From Chloroflexota bacterium (GTDB taxonomy: Bacteria > Chloroflexota > Anaerolineae > UBA4142), in NCBI GenBank assembly GCA_016219275.1, contig JACRBM010000054.1, positions 1-64,000 on the forward strand: a stretch of 64,000 nt of DNA, in the 5' to 3' direction. Both the position numbers and the translations under genes were made by a program. Positions 1-7,549 of this stretch are shown here, piece after piece (position 1 is the stretch's first letter; the number at the start of each line of letters is the position of its first letter). The notes under the pieces were generated by a model. That model made no database searches. It was not told the DNA's origin and saw nothing but the letters and a program-made list of their open reading frames with translations.

Positions 1-138
1 TAACTACTCAGCCATCGTTCCTTTATCCGCGAATTACGCGAATCTTCGCTAATTTTTTCTTCTTATTCGCGCAATTCGCGTTATTCGCGGATAAATTTGT
101 TTTTTCATCGGCGTAAATGTGGGTTGGCTGAGTAGTTA
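1..138. repeat. Hairpin-like element with 14-bp terminal inverted repeats
   Basis: The word TAACTACTCAGCCA at 1-14 recurs in reverse complement at 125-138. The interior holds repeated words of the type CGCGAATTACGCGAA and their inverse. It carries no open frame of its own and looks like a non-coding dispersed repeat. The tandem word TTCGTGTCC follows at about 153-172. The rest of 139-184 shows nothing else. Confidence 0.6.
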
Positions 139-184
139 CGAATTTTTTATCTTCGTGTCCTTCGTGTCCTTCGTGGATGAAAAA

Positions 185-1027
185 TTACACTCCGCTAAAG
201 GCGCTGAACGCGCCGTCAATCGGAATGACCGTGCCGGACACGAACGCGGACGCGGGCGAGAGCAACCACAATACCGCGCCGAGCAAATCTTCCGGCGTGC
301 CAAAGCGCGCCATCGGCGTGTGCGCGATGATCGCTTGTCCGCGTTCGGTCAGCGCGCCGGTTTCTTTCTCGGTGAGCAGGTAACGATTTTGCTCGGTGAG
401 GAAAAAGCCGGGCGCAATCGCGTTGACGCGAATGTTTGGCGAGTACTCTTGCGCCATGTGCACGGCAAGCCATTGTGTAAAGTTGCTGACGCCCGCTTTC
501 GCCGCCGAGTACGCGAGTACGCGCGTGAGTGGGCGAAGTGCGTTCATCGAAGAGACGTTGAGGATGACGCCTTCTTTTTGTTCCGCGAGCGATTTGCCGA
601 AAACCTGGGACGGCAAAATCGTGCCGATGATGTTGAGATCGAACACAAATTTGAGCGCGTCGTCCGGCAAATCAAAGAACGACAACTCCTTGCTCGTCGT
701 CGCCGTCGGCTTGTTGCCGCCCGCGCCATTGACGAGCATGTCGAGTCGCCCAAATTCCTTGTGGATGGCTTCGTTCGCCTGCTGCAACGACTTGCGCTCC
801 AGCACATTGACTGGAACGTACACCGCACGACCGATGTCGCCGCCAATTTGCTCGATGCGTTGGACTAGTTTCCGCCCCAGTTCGGGCGAAAGATCCAAAA
901 TCGCGACGTTCGCTTTGCAGCCGACGAGCGCCACCGCCATCTCGCTGCACAAAATTCCCGCGCCGCCGGTGACGGCAACCGTCTTGCCGGAAAAATCGTA
1001 CATTTTAGTAAGGTCTTGTAGGTTCAT
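185..1027 (-). CDS. SDR-family oxidoreductase, possibly fructuronate/mannonate type
   Basis: This is a cytosolic NAD(P)-dependent short-chain dehydrogenase of 280 residues. The Rossmann glycine motif TGGAGIL is at residues 20-26. An acidic Asp45 after the second strand suggests NAD(H). NGAGG is at 100-104, the catalytic Ser lies in NVSSMNA near 159, and Tyr173-x3-Lys177 (YSAAK) completes the active site. The long insert after NGAGG resembles SDRs annotated as D-mannonate oxidoreductase. That would suit the uronate genes further up the window, but the substrate is inferred. It follows the NagB-like gene after a 100-nt repeat-filled gap and is the last gene of this series. Confidence 0.85.
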   Translation of the reverse strand: MNLQDLTKMYDFSGKTVAVTGGAGILCSEMAVALVGCKANVAILDLSPELGRKLVQRIEQIGGDIGRAVYVPVNVLERKSLQQANEAIHKEFGRLDMLVNGAGGNKPTATTSKELSFFDLPDDALKFVFDLNIIGTILPSQVFGKSLAEQKEGVILNVSSMNALRPLTRVLAYSAAKAGVSNFTQWLAVHMAQEYSPNIRVNAIAPGFFLTEQNRYLLTEKETGALTERGQAIIAHTPMARFGTPEDLLGAVLWLLSPASAFVSGTVIPIDGAFSAFSGV

Positions 1028-1127
1028 TTGAATAATCCCCTTGTAAGATTTTTAGTTTTCAGTCTTCAGTCTTCAGTTCGACTGAAGACTGAATACTGAA
1101 TACTGAATACTGAATACTGAATACTGT
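1028..1127. repeat. Tandem CTTCAGT / ACTGAAT word repeat with hairpin
   Basis: CTTCAGT occurs three times, then the inverse ACTGAAG, then ACTGAAT about five times (1058-1140, running into the end of the NagB-like gene). AGTCTTCAGT and ACTGAAGACT form a 10-bp stem with a TCG loop. It could fold in the transcript between the two genes, but there is no T-run to make it a good terminator. Confidence 0.75.
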
Positions 1128-1907
1128 TCACTGAACACTGGTTCCAGCCGAGTCCACATCGAGAAACAAATGAGCGTGTGGCGCGCGACGCAAAATCGAG
1201 CCGGGGCAATCTTCGCTGATCGCGCCGGTGAGCGCGCGCTTAACCGCGTTCGCTTTGCGTTTCTCCGGCACGAGCGCGAGCACGCGTTTCGCCGCGAGCA
1301 ACGCGGGAATCGTCAGCGTAACCGCGTGCGTCGGCACCTCGTCGAGCAAATCAAAGTGTCCTTCGGCGACTTGCTGCTTGCGCGACACGACATCGAGTTT
1401 CACAACCTTGACCCAGACGGGATCGTTGAAATCCGCGTACGGCGGATCGTTGAACGCGAGATGACCATTCTCGCCGTACCCCAGGACACACAAATCTGCC
1501 GGGTTGGCATGGAGCCAACGCGCGTACTCGGACATCGCTTCTTCGATGCCGCCCACGTGCGCTGAAACCGGGAAGAATCTTTTCACTTTAACAACGCTCA
1601 AAAAATTCTTCCGTAAAAAGTTGGGGAAACTTGCCGGGTGATTCGGATCAATGCCGATGTACTCGTCCATGTGAAACACATTGACCTTGCTCCAATCCAT
1701 CCCTTGCGTTCCGCGCAACGCCGCGAGAAACGACAATTGCGAATTGCCGGTCGCGAGAATCACGTTCGCCTCGCCGCGTTCACCCAGTGCGCGCGTAATA
1801 ATTTCGGTGGCGGCGACCGCCGCGGCGGCGCCCATCTCGGCATTCGATTGAAACACACTGACGCGTAATTGGTCAACCACCGTTTCACGAACAGGTTGAC
1901 TTGTCAT
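1128..1907 (-). CDS. Glucosamine-6-phosphate deaminase/6-phosphogluconolactonase family protein
   Basis: This NagB/GlmD-superfamily sugar-phosphate enzyme has 259 residues, close to the 260-270 usual for the family. MDEY at 80-83 supplies the Asp expected at the active-site entrance. GYGENGHLAFNDP at 143-155 is the signature loop. Classical NagB has Asp where this protein has Asn147 and Glu where it has Asp154, so deaminase activity is likely but not certain. ATG is preceded by AAGGAG at good spacing. The start overlaps the end of the upstream TPR-like gene by 23 nt, which suggests coupled translation. The C-terminus runs into the repeat at 1128-1140. Confidence 0.8.
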   Translation of the reverse strand: MTSQPVRETVVDQLRVSVFQSNAEMGAAAAVAATEIITRALGERGEANVILATGNSQLSFLAALRGTQGMDWSKVNVFHMDEYIGIDPNHPASFPNFLRKNFLSVVKVKRFFPVSAHVGGIEEAMSEYARWLHANPADLCVLGYGENGHLAFNDPPYADFNDPVWVKVVKLDVVSRKQQVAEGHFDLLDEVPTHAVTLTIPALLAAKRVLALVPEKRKANAVKRALTGAISEDCPGSILRRAPHAHLFLDVDSAGTSVQ

Positions 1908-2298
1908 CCGTCATCTCCTTATCCCGTCTACCCTTCCCGCCCGGCTGATGAACAATGCCCAACTCAGCCGCCAGTTCATAGGATCGCCTTGCCTGGACCG
2001 AGTCACCTAGTTGCTCATACGCGTACCCCAGGTTCACATAGAGCGAAGGATAAAAATCTGTTACGCGATCATCTCCAACCGCGTCTGCGCGTCTCAATAC
2101 TTCTTGGTTCCACGCCAGCATGTCTTCGGGGCGCACCTGGAATCGCGCAACATAGTGCGCGGCGATGCACGCCTCATAGTCATCCTGGGATATTTCCCAC
2201 GCGCGCTCGAAAAGACGACGAGCATCGTCACGCCTTCCTTCAAATTCAGCGCGCGACCCTTCGATACAAAGCTGCATAACTGGATTCGTCAAATCCAT
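1885..2298 (-). CDS. Small TPR-like protein
   Basis: This 137-residue protein is mostly helical. Repeat-like helix pairs occur at about residues 15-55 (GRRDDARRLFERAWEIS) and 80-115 (YVNLGYAYEQLGDSVQARR), typical of tetratricopeptide repeats used for protein binding. No catalytic motif or signal peptide is seen. The last 20 residues are charged and come from DNA shared with the start of the NagB-like gene. No clear ribosome binding site precedes the ATG. It lies 12 nt downstream of the methyltransferase gene and is probably co-transcribed with it. The function is unknown. Confidence 0.6.
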   Translation of the reverse strand: MDLTNPVMQLCIEGSRAEFEGRRDDARRLFERAWEISQDDYEACIAAHYVARFQVRPEDMLAWNQEVLRRADAVGDDRVTDFYPSLYVNLGYAYEQLGDSVQARRSYELAAELGIVHQPGGKGRRDKEMTDDKSTCS

Positions 2299-2310
2299 CT
2301 AGCATTACCA

Positions 2311-3111
2311 CTATTTTGCACCATACACAATTCCAACTTTGCCCAATATCTTGGGATGCAACAATACACGCGGGATCGGCATTACCTCTCTCAGCGGTTT
2401 GACTTGCGCCCTTGCTAGATCCAAGTGTTGAAGAAAATTTTGAAACTCTGAAATGTCGCCATAGTATTGGCTGTCGTAAAAATAATCCACAAATGCAAAC
2501 ATCCCACTCGGCTTGAGAACACGCAACGCCTCGCGCACCACATCCGTTTTCTGGCGCGCGGATTTGACTTCGTGGAACGTGAGATTGCTCACGACGGCAT
2601 CAAACGAGCCATCCGCAAAATCGAGCGACGCGGCATCGCCCTTGCTAAAATGAACACGCGCGGACACTCCACCAATCCGCGCATTCTCTTCGCAAATCGT
2701 TCGCGAATACTCCCAGTTCTTACCCCAATAATCCATCCCCACCACTTGAACCGGATGTCGCTGCGCAAGTCGAACGGCAAGAACGCCATTCCCACTACCG
2801 ATATCCAGCGCACTGCCTTTCACCTGATCGCCCAAACTGGCGATGATCAAATTGTAAAATTTGTCTTGCAGGTTTCCGCCTTTTGGTGAGAATAAATAGT
2901 AAGCATAGAGTGGATACAGAAAGCTGACGAACAGGATCGCACAAAAAATTCCGGCGATCACGCGAAAAATCGGAGGCAATGGCAAGACTGCCAAAATGCC
3001 AAAACCAACCACACCGAGACTCAGCACGACAAGAACTTTTTTGCGAATCCAATTTCCGTACTTGAGATCTCCCGGCGAATTAATCGTTTTTCCAAAAACC
3101 GAATCTGTCAC
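2311..3111 (-). CDS. Membrane-anchored class I SAM-dependent methyltransferase
   Basis: This 266-residue protein has two predicted membrane segments at about residues 25-45 and 50-73, followed by a class I methyltransferase domain. SAM-binding motif I is ALDIGSGNG at 101-109, followed by VVGMDYWG near 123-130 and VVSNLTFHEV, the acceptor-side loop. The substrate is unknown. The start is GTG and overlaps the TGA of the SGNH gene as GTGA, so translation is probably coupled. Similar membrane-anchored methyltransferases act on lipids or small molecules at the membrane, but nothing here identifies the acceptor. Confidence 0.8.
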   Translation of the reverse strand: MTDSVFGKTINSPGDLKYGNWIRKKVLVVLSLGVVGFGILAVLPLPPIFRVIAGIFCAILFVSFLYPLYAYYLFSPKGGNLQDKFYNLIIASLGDQVKGSALDIGSGNGVLAVRLAQRHPVQVVGMDYWGKNWEYSRTICEENARIGGVSARVHFSKGDAASLDFADGSFDAVVSNLTFHEVKSARQKTDVVREALRVLKPSGMFAFVDYFYDSQYYGDISEFQNFLQHLDLARAQVKPLREVMPIPRVLLHPKILGKVGIVYGAK

Positions 3112-3719
3112 TCAACACCTCGAATGATTTGGACTAGCGCGCCGGCAACAAACGCGGCTTGTTGTATCCGCACTGTATCCGTGTAATGCACATGATCGAA
3201 ATAGACGCCTTCGCCAAGGTTGCGCGTGAACGTGAACAGATCAATCATCGGTATATCGTTCGCGCGCATGATGGCATCGGCTTGCGCGTTGTAACTCGCG
3301 ACATCGGCGGCGTAACGATGAAAACTGGACTCGCGCGAGTTGTGTATTTCATCCACGACCGGCGTCGTCCGCACCCAAATCAGATTCGGCGCGATGTCGC
3401 GCGCGAGAGCAATGATCGTTCCCAGGTTTGCCGCGTACTGGTCGAGCGGAACCTAAAACGCGCGCGTGTTCACATCGCGTCGAATATCGTGCAAACCGCA
3501 ATTCACCATCAAGTAGTCGAATTGGGCGCGTTGCTCGCGCAATTGCCACAGGTAGGCGACAACCTGGGACGAATCGCCGCCGTTCGCCGTTTCCATATTG
3601 ACCCCGTCGCCCGTCTTGCGGCTGTACAGCATCACGCCCGCGAGCATCGTTTGCAAGTACGGACCATAGTGCATCGAGATGCTATCGGCGACGACGCGCA
3701 AAGTGGGTAAATTCGTCAT
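3108..3719 (-). pseudogene. SGNH/GDSL hydrolase with one in-frame amber stop
   Basis: One frame encodes a 203-residue SGNH hydrolase interrupted only by TAG at 3453-3455. The N-terminal part holds the Ser block (VADSISMHYGPYL) and VNCGLHDIR (Asn block). The part after the stop continues in the same frame as VPLDQYAANL, then LIWVRTTPVVDEIHNSR and the catalytic Asp/His block FDHVHYTD. A CAG to TAG change (C to T on the coding strand) would explain the stop. Nothing else is damaged, so it is either a very recent pseudogene, a sequencing error or a site of readthrough. It sits between the PAS gene and the methyltransferase, whose GTG overlaps its TGA. Confidence 0.8.
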
Positions 3720-3740
3720 CTCAAAATCATTCCACCCACT

Positions 3741-4082
3741 CTATTGCCGGACAAAGTGCGGCAGATCGAATGGAATCTCCAGCGCCAACTCGACCAAGCC
3801 CATGCACTTGCCGTCTTGATACCACGGCGTTTGGTAGATCAATTTCTTGACGCCGTTCTTTTCAATCGTGTACACATTCGCGCGCGGCGAGTCGAGTAAA
3901 TTTTGCAGTTTCGTCCGCGCCGGTTCGGGATGGCACAGCAACATGTTCGTGCCAATCAGTTTTCCGCCACCGTCCGCCGCGAAGGTTTGCGCCGACTTGG
4001 CGTTCATTTCGAGAATCACGCCGTCGCGATCCGACACCGTGATTGCGCCGGGAAATTCGTCTACCCAGGAATTTTTCGTCAT
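3741..4082 (-). CDS. Single PAS-domain protein
   Basis: This 113-residue protein is one PAS fold: FPGAITVSDRDGVILEMNAKSAQTF at its start and a C-terminal strand pair (LIYQTPWYQDG, GLVELALEI). No histidine kinase, GGDEF or DNA-binding domain is attached, so it could act as a free sensor or ligand-binding subunit. Good spacing of GAGGAC before ATG supports the start. It lies between the cupin gene and the SGNH gene in a run of small genes with short gaps. The ligand and partner are unknown. Confidence 0.75.
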   Translation of the reverse strand: MTKNSWVDEFPGAITVSDRDGVILEMNAKSAQTFAADGGGKLIGTNMLLCHPEPARTKLQNLLDSPRANVYTIEKNGVKKLIYQTPWYQDGKCMGLVELALEIPFDLPHFVRQ

Positions 4083-4095
4083 GTCGAGTCCTCGT

Positions 4096-4425
4096 TTAGG
4101 ATGCCGGTAAATTGAGCGACAGTAACATCAAATCTTCCATGCCGGTATTTTCGTACGCGTGCTCCTCGCCCGCTTCGACGCGCACGACCACACCGGCGTG
4201 CGCGGCTGATTGCTGATCGCCGACGCGCACCATACCTTGACCGCTCAGAAAGTAAAACAGGTGCGCGTACGCATCGCGATGCGAATTGAATTTACCGCCG
4301 GGCGCAACACGTGTCAACACCACTTTGATTTTTCCATCCTGCAATATTTTGCCAAACACGCCATTCGCCACATCGGGTCGCACCGGTTGCCATTCAAGTG
4401 TTGACTCGTCGAATAATTTGCTCAC
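4096..4425 (-). CDS. Cupin-domain protein
   Basis: This 109-residue single-cupin protein has metal-binding motif 1 as FNSHRDAYAHLFYFLSGQG and motif 2 as GEEHAYENTG. GTG at 4425 is chosen as the start because GGAGGAG lies directly upstream and the GTG overlaps the TGA of the preceding gene (GTGA). A longer frame would add 13 residues that belong to the upstream gene. Small cupins of this kind act as isomerases, dioxygenases or ligand sensors; the sequence does not decide which. Confidence 0.8.
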   Translation of the reverse strand: MSKLFDESTLEWQPVRPDVANGVFGKILQDGKIKVVLTRVAPGGKFNSHRDAYAHLFYFLSGQGMVRVGDQQSAAHAGVVVRVEAGEEHAYENTGMEDLMLLSLNLPAS

Positions 4426-4853
4426 AGATTCAACTCCTCCTGAAAATGTGGCGCAAACTTCCAATTTGCGATGGGCAAGTTGGAAACTTGCCCTACAAGT
4501 ACATCGTACTCGATGACGCGCTGCGCGATACCGCGTAACGTTTCCGAAACATCCGCACCGCGCGGCGCAATGACGACAATCGGAATTTTCTTGGCAAACG
4601 CGTACCCCGCTTCGATACCGACGCCTACACCCTTTTCCGCTAAATCCACAACCACCACATCGCTCGCGTCAATCGCTTCGAACGTGCGTCGCATCAACTC
4701 GCGCGCGTCAAACGTGTGTGCGCCCCACGCCTCGACATCGCGCACGATGCAGGTCGCCGAATTGCCATCGCATTCGAGTGCGGCGAGAATCTTTTCGATG
4801 TGCGCGCGATTCGATTGATCGGCGTGATACTTGATCGAAAGAAAAATATTCAT
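4422..4853 (-). CDS. Nucleoside 2-deoxyribosyltransferase-like protein with repeat-derived C-terminus
   Basis: This 143-residue Rossmann-like protein resembles the nucleoside 2-deoxyribosyltransferase superfamily. It has an N-terminal strand (MNIFLSIKY), ASDVVVVDLAEKGVGVGIEAGYA at about 63-85 with the acidic residues typical of the family, and a further strand IPIVVIAPRG. Residues 120-134 (VGQVSNLPIANWKFA) are a translation of the GGCAAGTTTCCAACTTGCC dispersed repeat found elsewhere in the window, so the tail has been replaced or extended by a repeat. The enzymatic role is uncertain. Its stop overlaps the cupin start. Confidence 0.65.
   Translation of the reverse strand: MNIFLSIKYHADQSNRAHIEKILAALECDGNSATCIVRDVEAWGAHTFDARELMRRTFEAIDASDVVVVDLAEKGVGVGIEAGYAFAKKIPIVVIAPRGADVSETLRGIAQRVIEYDVLVGQVSNLPIANWKFAPHFQEELNL
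4452..4500. repeat. GGCAAGTT-type inverted repeat inside a gene
   Basis: The words TTGCGATGGGCAAGTTGG and AACTTGCCCTAC form an inverted pair. They match the repeats at 18658-18724 and 20046-20072. Here the repeat lies within the reading frame of the deoxyribosyltransferase-like gene and encodes its C-terminal residues. Confidence 0.75.
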
Positions 4854-4911
4854 GGTCTTGGCTCAACCTTGCAAAGATTTCGCGCAAGCGCCCTCGCAAG
4901 GTTGGACTGTT

Positions 4912-6075
4912 TCACTGCGCCGGGATGTATGCAACCGATGGACGCACGAATTGTTCGACCGGCAACACATCCACGAGTTCATACTCGCGCGAACCTAGCC
5001 CCAACACTTCGCCGACGCGCGTAACGACGTACGGATCTTTGTGTGGTCCGTGCAGCCAACGCAACGGATGTCCTTCGCGCGTGTGCACCTCCATCGAGGT
5101 CGGGATATTTTCTTCGATGAGGCGCGTCTGCGCCATCGCGTCGAGTACGGCTTGGTCGAGCGCAACAATATCATCCGAGCCGAACACGCCCACGTCCGGC
5201 AAAATCGGCATGCTCGTGAATCCGAAACAATCGCACACGGGTGTCATGTGCGTAGCGAGAACGATATGTGTGACTTTGCCCGGCTTGAATGTCGAGAGCG
5301 CGATGTCCGCGCTGTTCGCGCACGCTTCCTGAAAAGTGTGAAAGTTCACCGCGTTAAGGTATAGACTGCCCGGCGGCGCGACCTGGAGGCAGCGCCCGCA
5401 TTGATTGCATTGCTCCATGTGCAAATGCAAATCGCCGGGATGATCCTTGTCCTCGACAATCGCCGCGTGCGGGCACGCGGCGACGATGCGCTTGCGCGAT
5501 TCTTCATCGGGGCACTTGTCCGCGAACCAGTAGCGATCATAGTGCATCGCGTCGTGCATCGCGCTGCGCGTCTCGCCGATCATGCACCCGAGCGCGAGGT
5601 TTTTGAACGCGCCGCCGTAACTGCACGAGGGATGCCCTTTGGCATGCGATAGATTCACGAGGAAGGTCGCATCCTGAATCATGCCGGCGACTTTCCACTG
5701 TTGGATATTTTTGTACGGTCGCGCGTGCGCGTAAAAGTATTTTTCATCCACCCCGGCGGATGGATAAATCGGACAGCCGACCGATTCGGCAGTATAGCCG
5801 CGCGTTTCCGCGCCGCGCACGTCCCAGCTCACATCGGTGATGAACGGCTTGCCGCCGCCATCCTTGATCGCCTGCACGACTTTACGCACGAAAACCGGAT
5901 GCACGGTCGAATAGCCGATGTTGTTGCCGGTGTGCATTTTGAGCGCGACGATTTCATCTTTGACGCGTTCGCGCAGACGCAAGCGTTCGAGAATCAAATC
6001 AAGTTTCGCTGGTAGCGTTTCCTTCGCTTCGAGTCGCGTCTGCCGCGCCGATCCAAAATAGACTTGACTTGGCAT
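4912..6075 (-). CDS. DUF362 protein with ferredoxin-type Fe-S motif
   Basis: This 387-residue protein belongs to the DUF362 family. It carries NNIGYSTVHPVFVRKVV, LSHAKGHPSCSYGGAFKNLALGC and a C-terminal iron-sulfur insert. The insert has CPHAAI followed by CNQCGRC, so the fourth Cys of the second motif (before PP) and the first three of the first motif are missing. The remaining four cysteines are exactly those that bind one cluster in 2[4Fe-4S] ferredoxins. The start at 6075 (MPSQVYFG) has AAGGA upstream. The longer frame runs into a repeat of GCGGATGAACGC type. The role is unknown; family members are probably redox or cofactor proteins. Confidence 0.75.
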   Translation of the reverse strand: MPSQVYFGSARQTRLEAKETLPAKLDLILERLRLRERVKDEIVALKMHTGNNIGYSTVHPVFVRKVVQAIKDGGGKPFITDVSWDVRGAETRGYTAESVGCPIYPSAGVDEKYFYAHARPYKNIQQWKVAGMIQDATFLVNLSHAKGHPSCSYGGAFKNLALGCMIGETRSAMHDAMHYDRYWFADKCPDEESRKRIVAACPHAAIVEDKDHPGDLHLHMEQCNQCGRCLQVAPPGSLYLNAVNFHTFQEACANSADIALSTFKPGKVTHIVLATHMTPVCDCFGFTSMPILPDVGVFGSDDIVALDQAVLDAMAQTRLIEENIPTSMEVHTREGHPLRWLHGPHKDPYVVTRVGEVLGLGSREYELVDVLPVEQFVRPSVAYIPAQ

Positions 6076-6099
6076 TGCGAAACATCCTTTCCAAATATT

Positions 6100-6140
6100 T
6101 TGATCTGCGTTCATCCGCGTTTATCCGCGTCCAATTTTTT
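6100..6140. repeat. TTCATCCGCGTTTATCCGCG word repeat
   Basis: A short tandem of the word TCATCCGCGTT/TATCCGCGTCC fills the gap between the DUF362 and MaoC genes. It matches words at 36440-36491, 56580-56610 and 56968-57000. It creates an in-frame false start for the DUF362 gene. Confidence 0.6.
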
Positions 6141-6173
6141 CGCTTTTTCTGAAAACACTTCACAGGCAAGGCG

Positions 6174-6602
6174 CTAACGATTCGGCACCCAGCGCAAGAT
6201 GTGGGTTGCCACCGCGCACAACTCGCCGCGCGCGGTCACGCGCACGTCCGCTTTCGATTGGCGCTTGACCGCATCAATCTCCGTAACGCGATACGTGACC
6301 GTGATCGTGTCGCCGATAAACACCGGCGCGATAAAGCGGATGCGATCATAGCCGAGCGACACCGCCGTTTCGCCCGGCGTATCGAGCCGTGCGCACAATG
6401 CGGTCGAGCAATTCGACATGTAGCCGACGAGCAACGCGCCGTGCGCGATGCGGCGACCGTATTGCGTGCCGCGCATCGCTTCTTCATTGACGTGATTCGG
6501 CGACAGATCGCCGGTGATGCCGGCGAACAAATAGACATCCGATTCTGAAACTGTTTTTGAAAATGTGGTCTCGTTGCCGATCTGAACTGGGAATTCGTTC
6601 AC
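6174..6602 (-). CDS. MaoC-like hydratase/dehydratase
   Basis: This 142-residue hot-dog-fold protein is of the MaoC type and probably hydrates an enoyl-CoA. FAGITGDLSPNHVNEEAM at about 25-42 holds the catalytic Asp and His (D-x4-H arrangement), followed by RRIAHGALLVGYMS. The start is GTG at 6602 (VNEFPVQ), with GAGGA upstream. The longer frame would translate a GCGGTCTGCGGTC-type repeat that occupies the gap to the enoyl-CoA hydratase gene. The enoyl-CoA hydratase and CoA-transferase genes upstream suggest a short acyl-CoA pathway. Confidence 0.85.
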   Translation of the reverse strand: MNEFPVQIGNETTFSKTVSESDVYLFAGITGDLSPNHVNEEAMRGTQYGRRIAHGALLVGYMSNCSTALCARLDTPGETAVSLGYDRIRFIAPVFIGDTITVTYRVTEIDAVKRQSKADVRVTARGELCAVATHILRWVPNR

Positions 6603-6617
6603 ACTTTCCTCTATCGA

Positions 6618-6655
6618 ATTGACCGCCGACGGCTGACCGCAGACCGCCGAAAATT
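6618..6655. repeat. GACCGCCGACGGCTGACCGC repeat
   Basis: Tandem variants of GACCGCCGA/GACCGCAGA lie between the MaoC and enoyl-CoA hydratase genes. The same words occur at 50745-50781, 58926-58962 and 63908-63978. Confidence 0.7.
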
Positions 6656-6664
6656 TTGCGGCGG

Positions 6665-7453
6665 TCATCGTCCGATAAATTTTGGCGCGCGTTTTTCGCG
6701 GAACGACGCCGGTCCCTCTTTGCCATCCTGGGTCGTCGCGCCAAGCGCGGCGGCTAGTCCTTCGAGCGCGATCTCAACACCCTGCCCTGCGCCCGCATCA
6801 ATGATCGCCTTGGCGAATTGCACTGCGAGCGGCGCGTTCGATGCAATTTGATTGGCGATCTCGCGCGCGCGATTCATCGCCTGATCGTGATGCGCAACCT
6901 CATTGACCAAGCCCCACAACACGGCGACATCGGATTTGACGCGCGCACCGGTGAAAATCATTTGCTTGGCGCGCGCGACGCCGATGAGCGCGGGCAATCG
7001 TTGCGAACCTGCCCATCCCGGTTGAGTGCCGATCTTGGCTTCGGGAAACGCAAACTCGGCAGTGTCGGACGCGATTCGCAAATCTGCCGCGAGCGCCAGT
7101 TCGAGTCCGCCGCCGAACGCGAAACCGTTGATCGCGGCAATCGTCGGCAGGTGCAAACGCGCGAGCCGATCAAATACGCGATGCCCCGGACGATCCCACG
7201 CGCGCCACATCGCGATGGGATCATCCGCGATGACCTGCTCCCACTCTTTGATGTCCGCGCCAACGCTGAATGCGCGTTCGCCTGCGCCGTTGATAATCAC
7301 CGCGCGCACATCGCGATTCTTTTCGAGCGCGGCGACGCTCGCTTCGAGTTGCTCGAGCATCGCCAGCGAAATCGCGTTCAACTTGTCGGGACGATTCAGC
7401 GTGATCGTCGCGATGGAATCTTGGATTTGGAAAAGGACTTGGACATCAGTCAT
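6665..7453 (-). CDS. Enoyl-CoA hydratase/isomerase family protein
   Basis: This 262-residue crotonase-fold protein binds acyl-CoA. The oxyanion-hole strands are RAFSVGADIKEW at about 69-80 and AINGFAFGGGLELALAADLRIAS at about 112-134. The catalytic Glu region is FAFPEAKIGTQPGWAGSQRL, where Glu143 matches the second catalytic Glu of hydratases. CAGGA precedes the ATG at good distance. It probably hydrates a short or medium enoyl-CoA. Its neighbours are a CoA transferase upstream and MaoC downstream, with repeats in both gaps. Confidence 0.9.
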   Translation of the reverse strand: MTDVQVLFQIQDSIATITLNRPDKLNAISLAMLEQLEASVAALEKNRDVRAVIINGAGERAFSVGADIKEWEQVIADDPIAMWRAWDRPGHRVFDRLARLHLPTIAAINGFAFGGGLELALAADLRIASDTAEFAFPEAKIGTQPGWAGSQRLPALIGVARAKQMIFTGARVKSDVAVLWGLVNEVAHHDQAMNRAREIANQIASNAPLAVQFAKAIIDAGAGQGVEIALEGLAAALGATTQDGKEGPASFREKRAPKFIGR

Positions 7454-7465
7454 TTTGTTTTCCTG

Positions 7466-7549
7466 ACCGCAGATAGCGAATAGCGGATGGCAGATGGCGG
7501 ATAGCTATTCGCAATTCGCTATTCGCTATTCGCTATCTGCTATCCGCCA
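7466..7549. repeat. ATAGCGAATAGCGG / CTATTCGCTATTCGC inverted word repeat
   Basis: Several copies of AGATAGCGAATAGCGGATGG are followed by their reverse complement, so the whole block can fold. It runs from just upstream of the enoyl-CoA hydratase to the last codons of the CoA transferase. The same family occurs at 24423-24533. Confidence 0.75.

Noticed and set aside
1058-1140. CRISPR-like array
   Set aside because: Repeat units are only 7-8 nt, directly joined and without spacers. The same holds for the other tandem word blocks.
3453-3455. Pyrrolysine or selenocysteine-type recoding at the TAG
   Set aside because: No recoding element or special tRNA is in the window, and Gln at this position is easily explained by a single C-to-T change.
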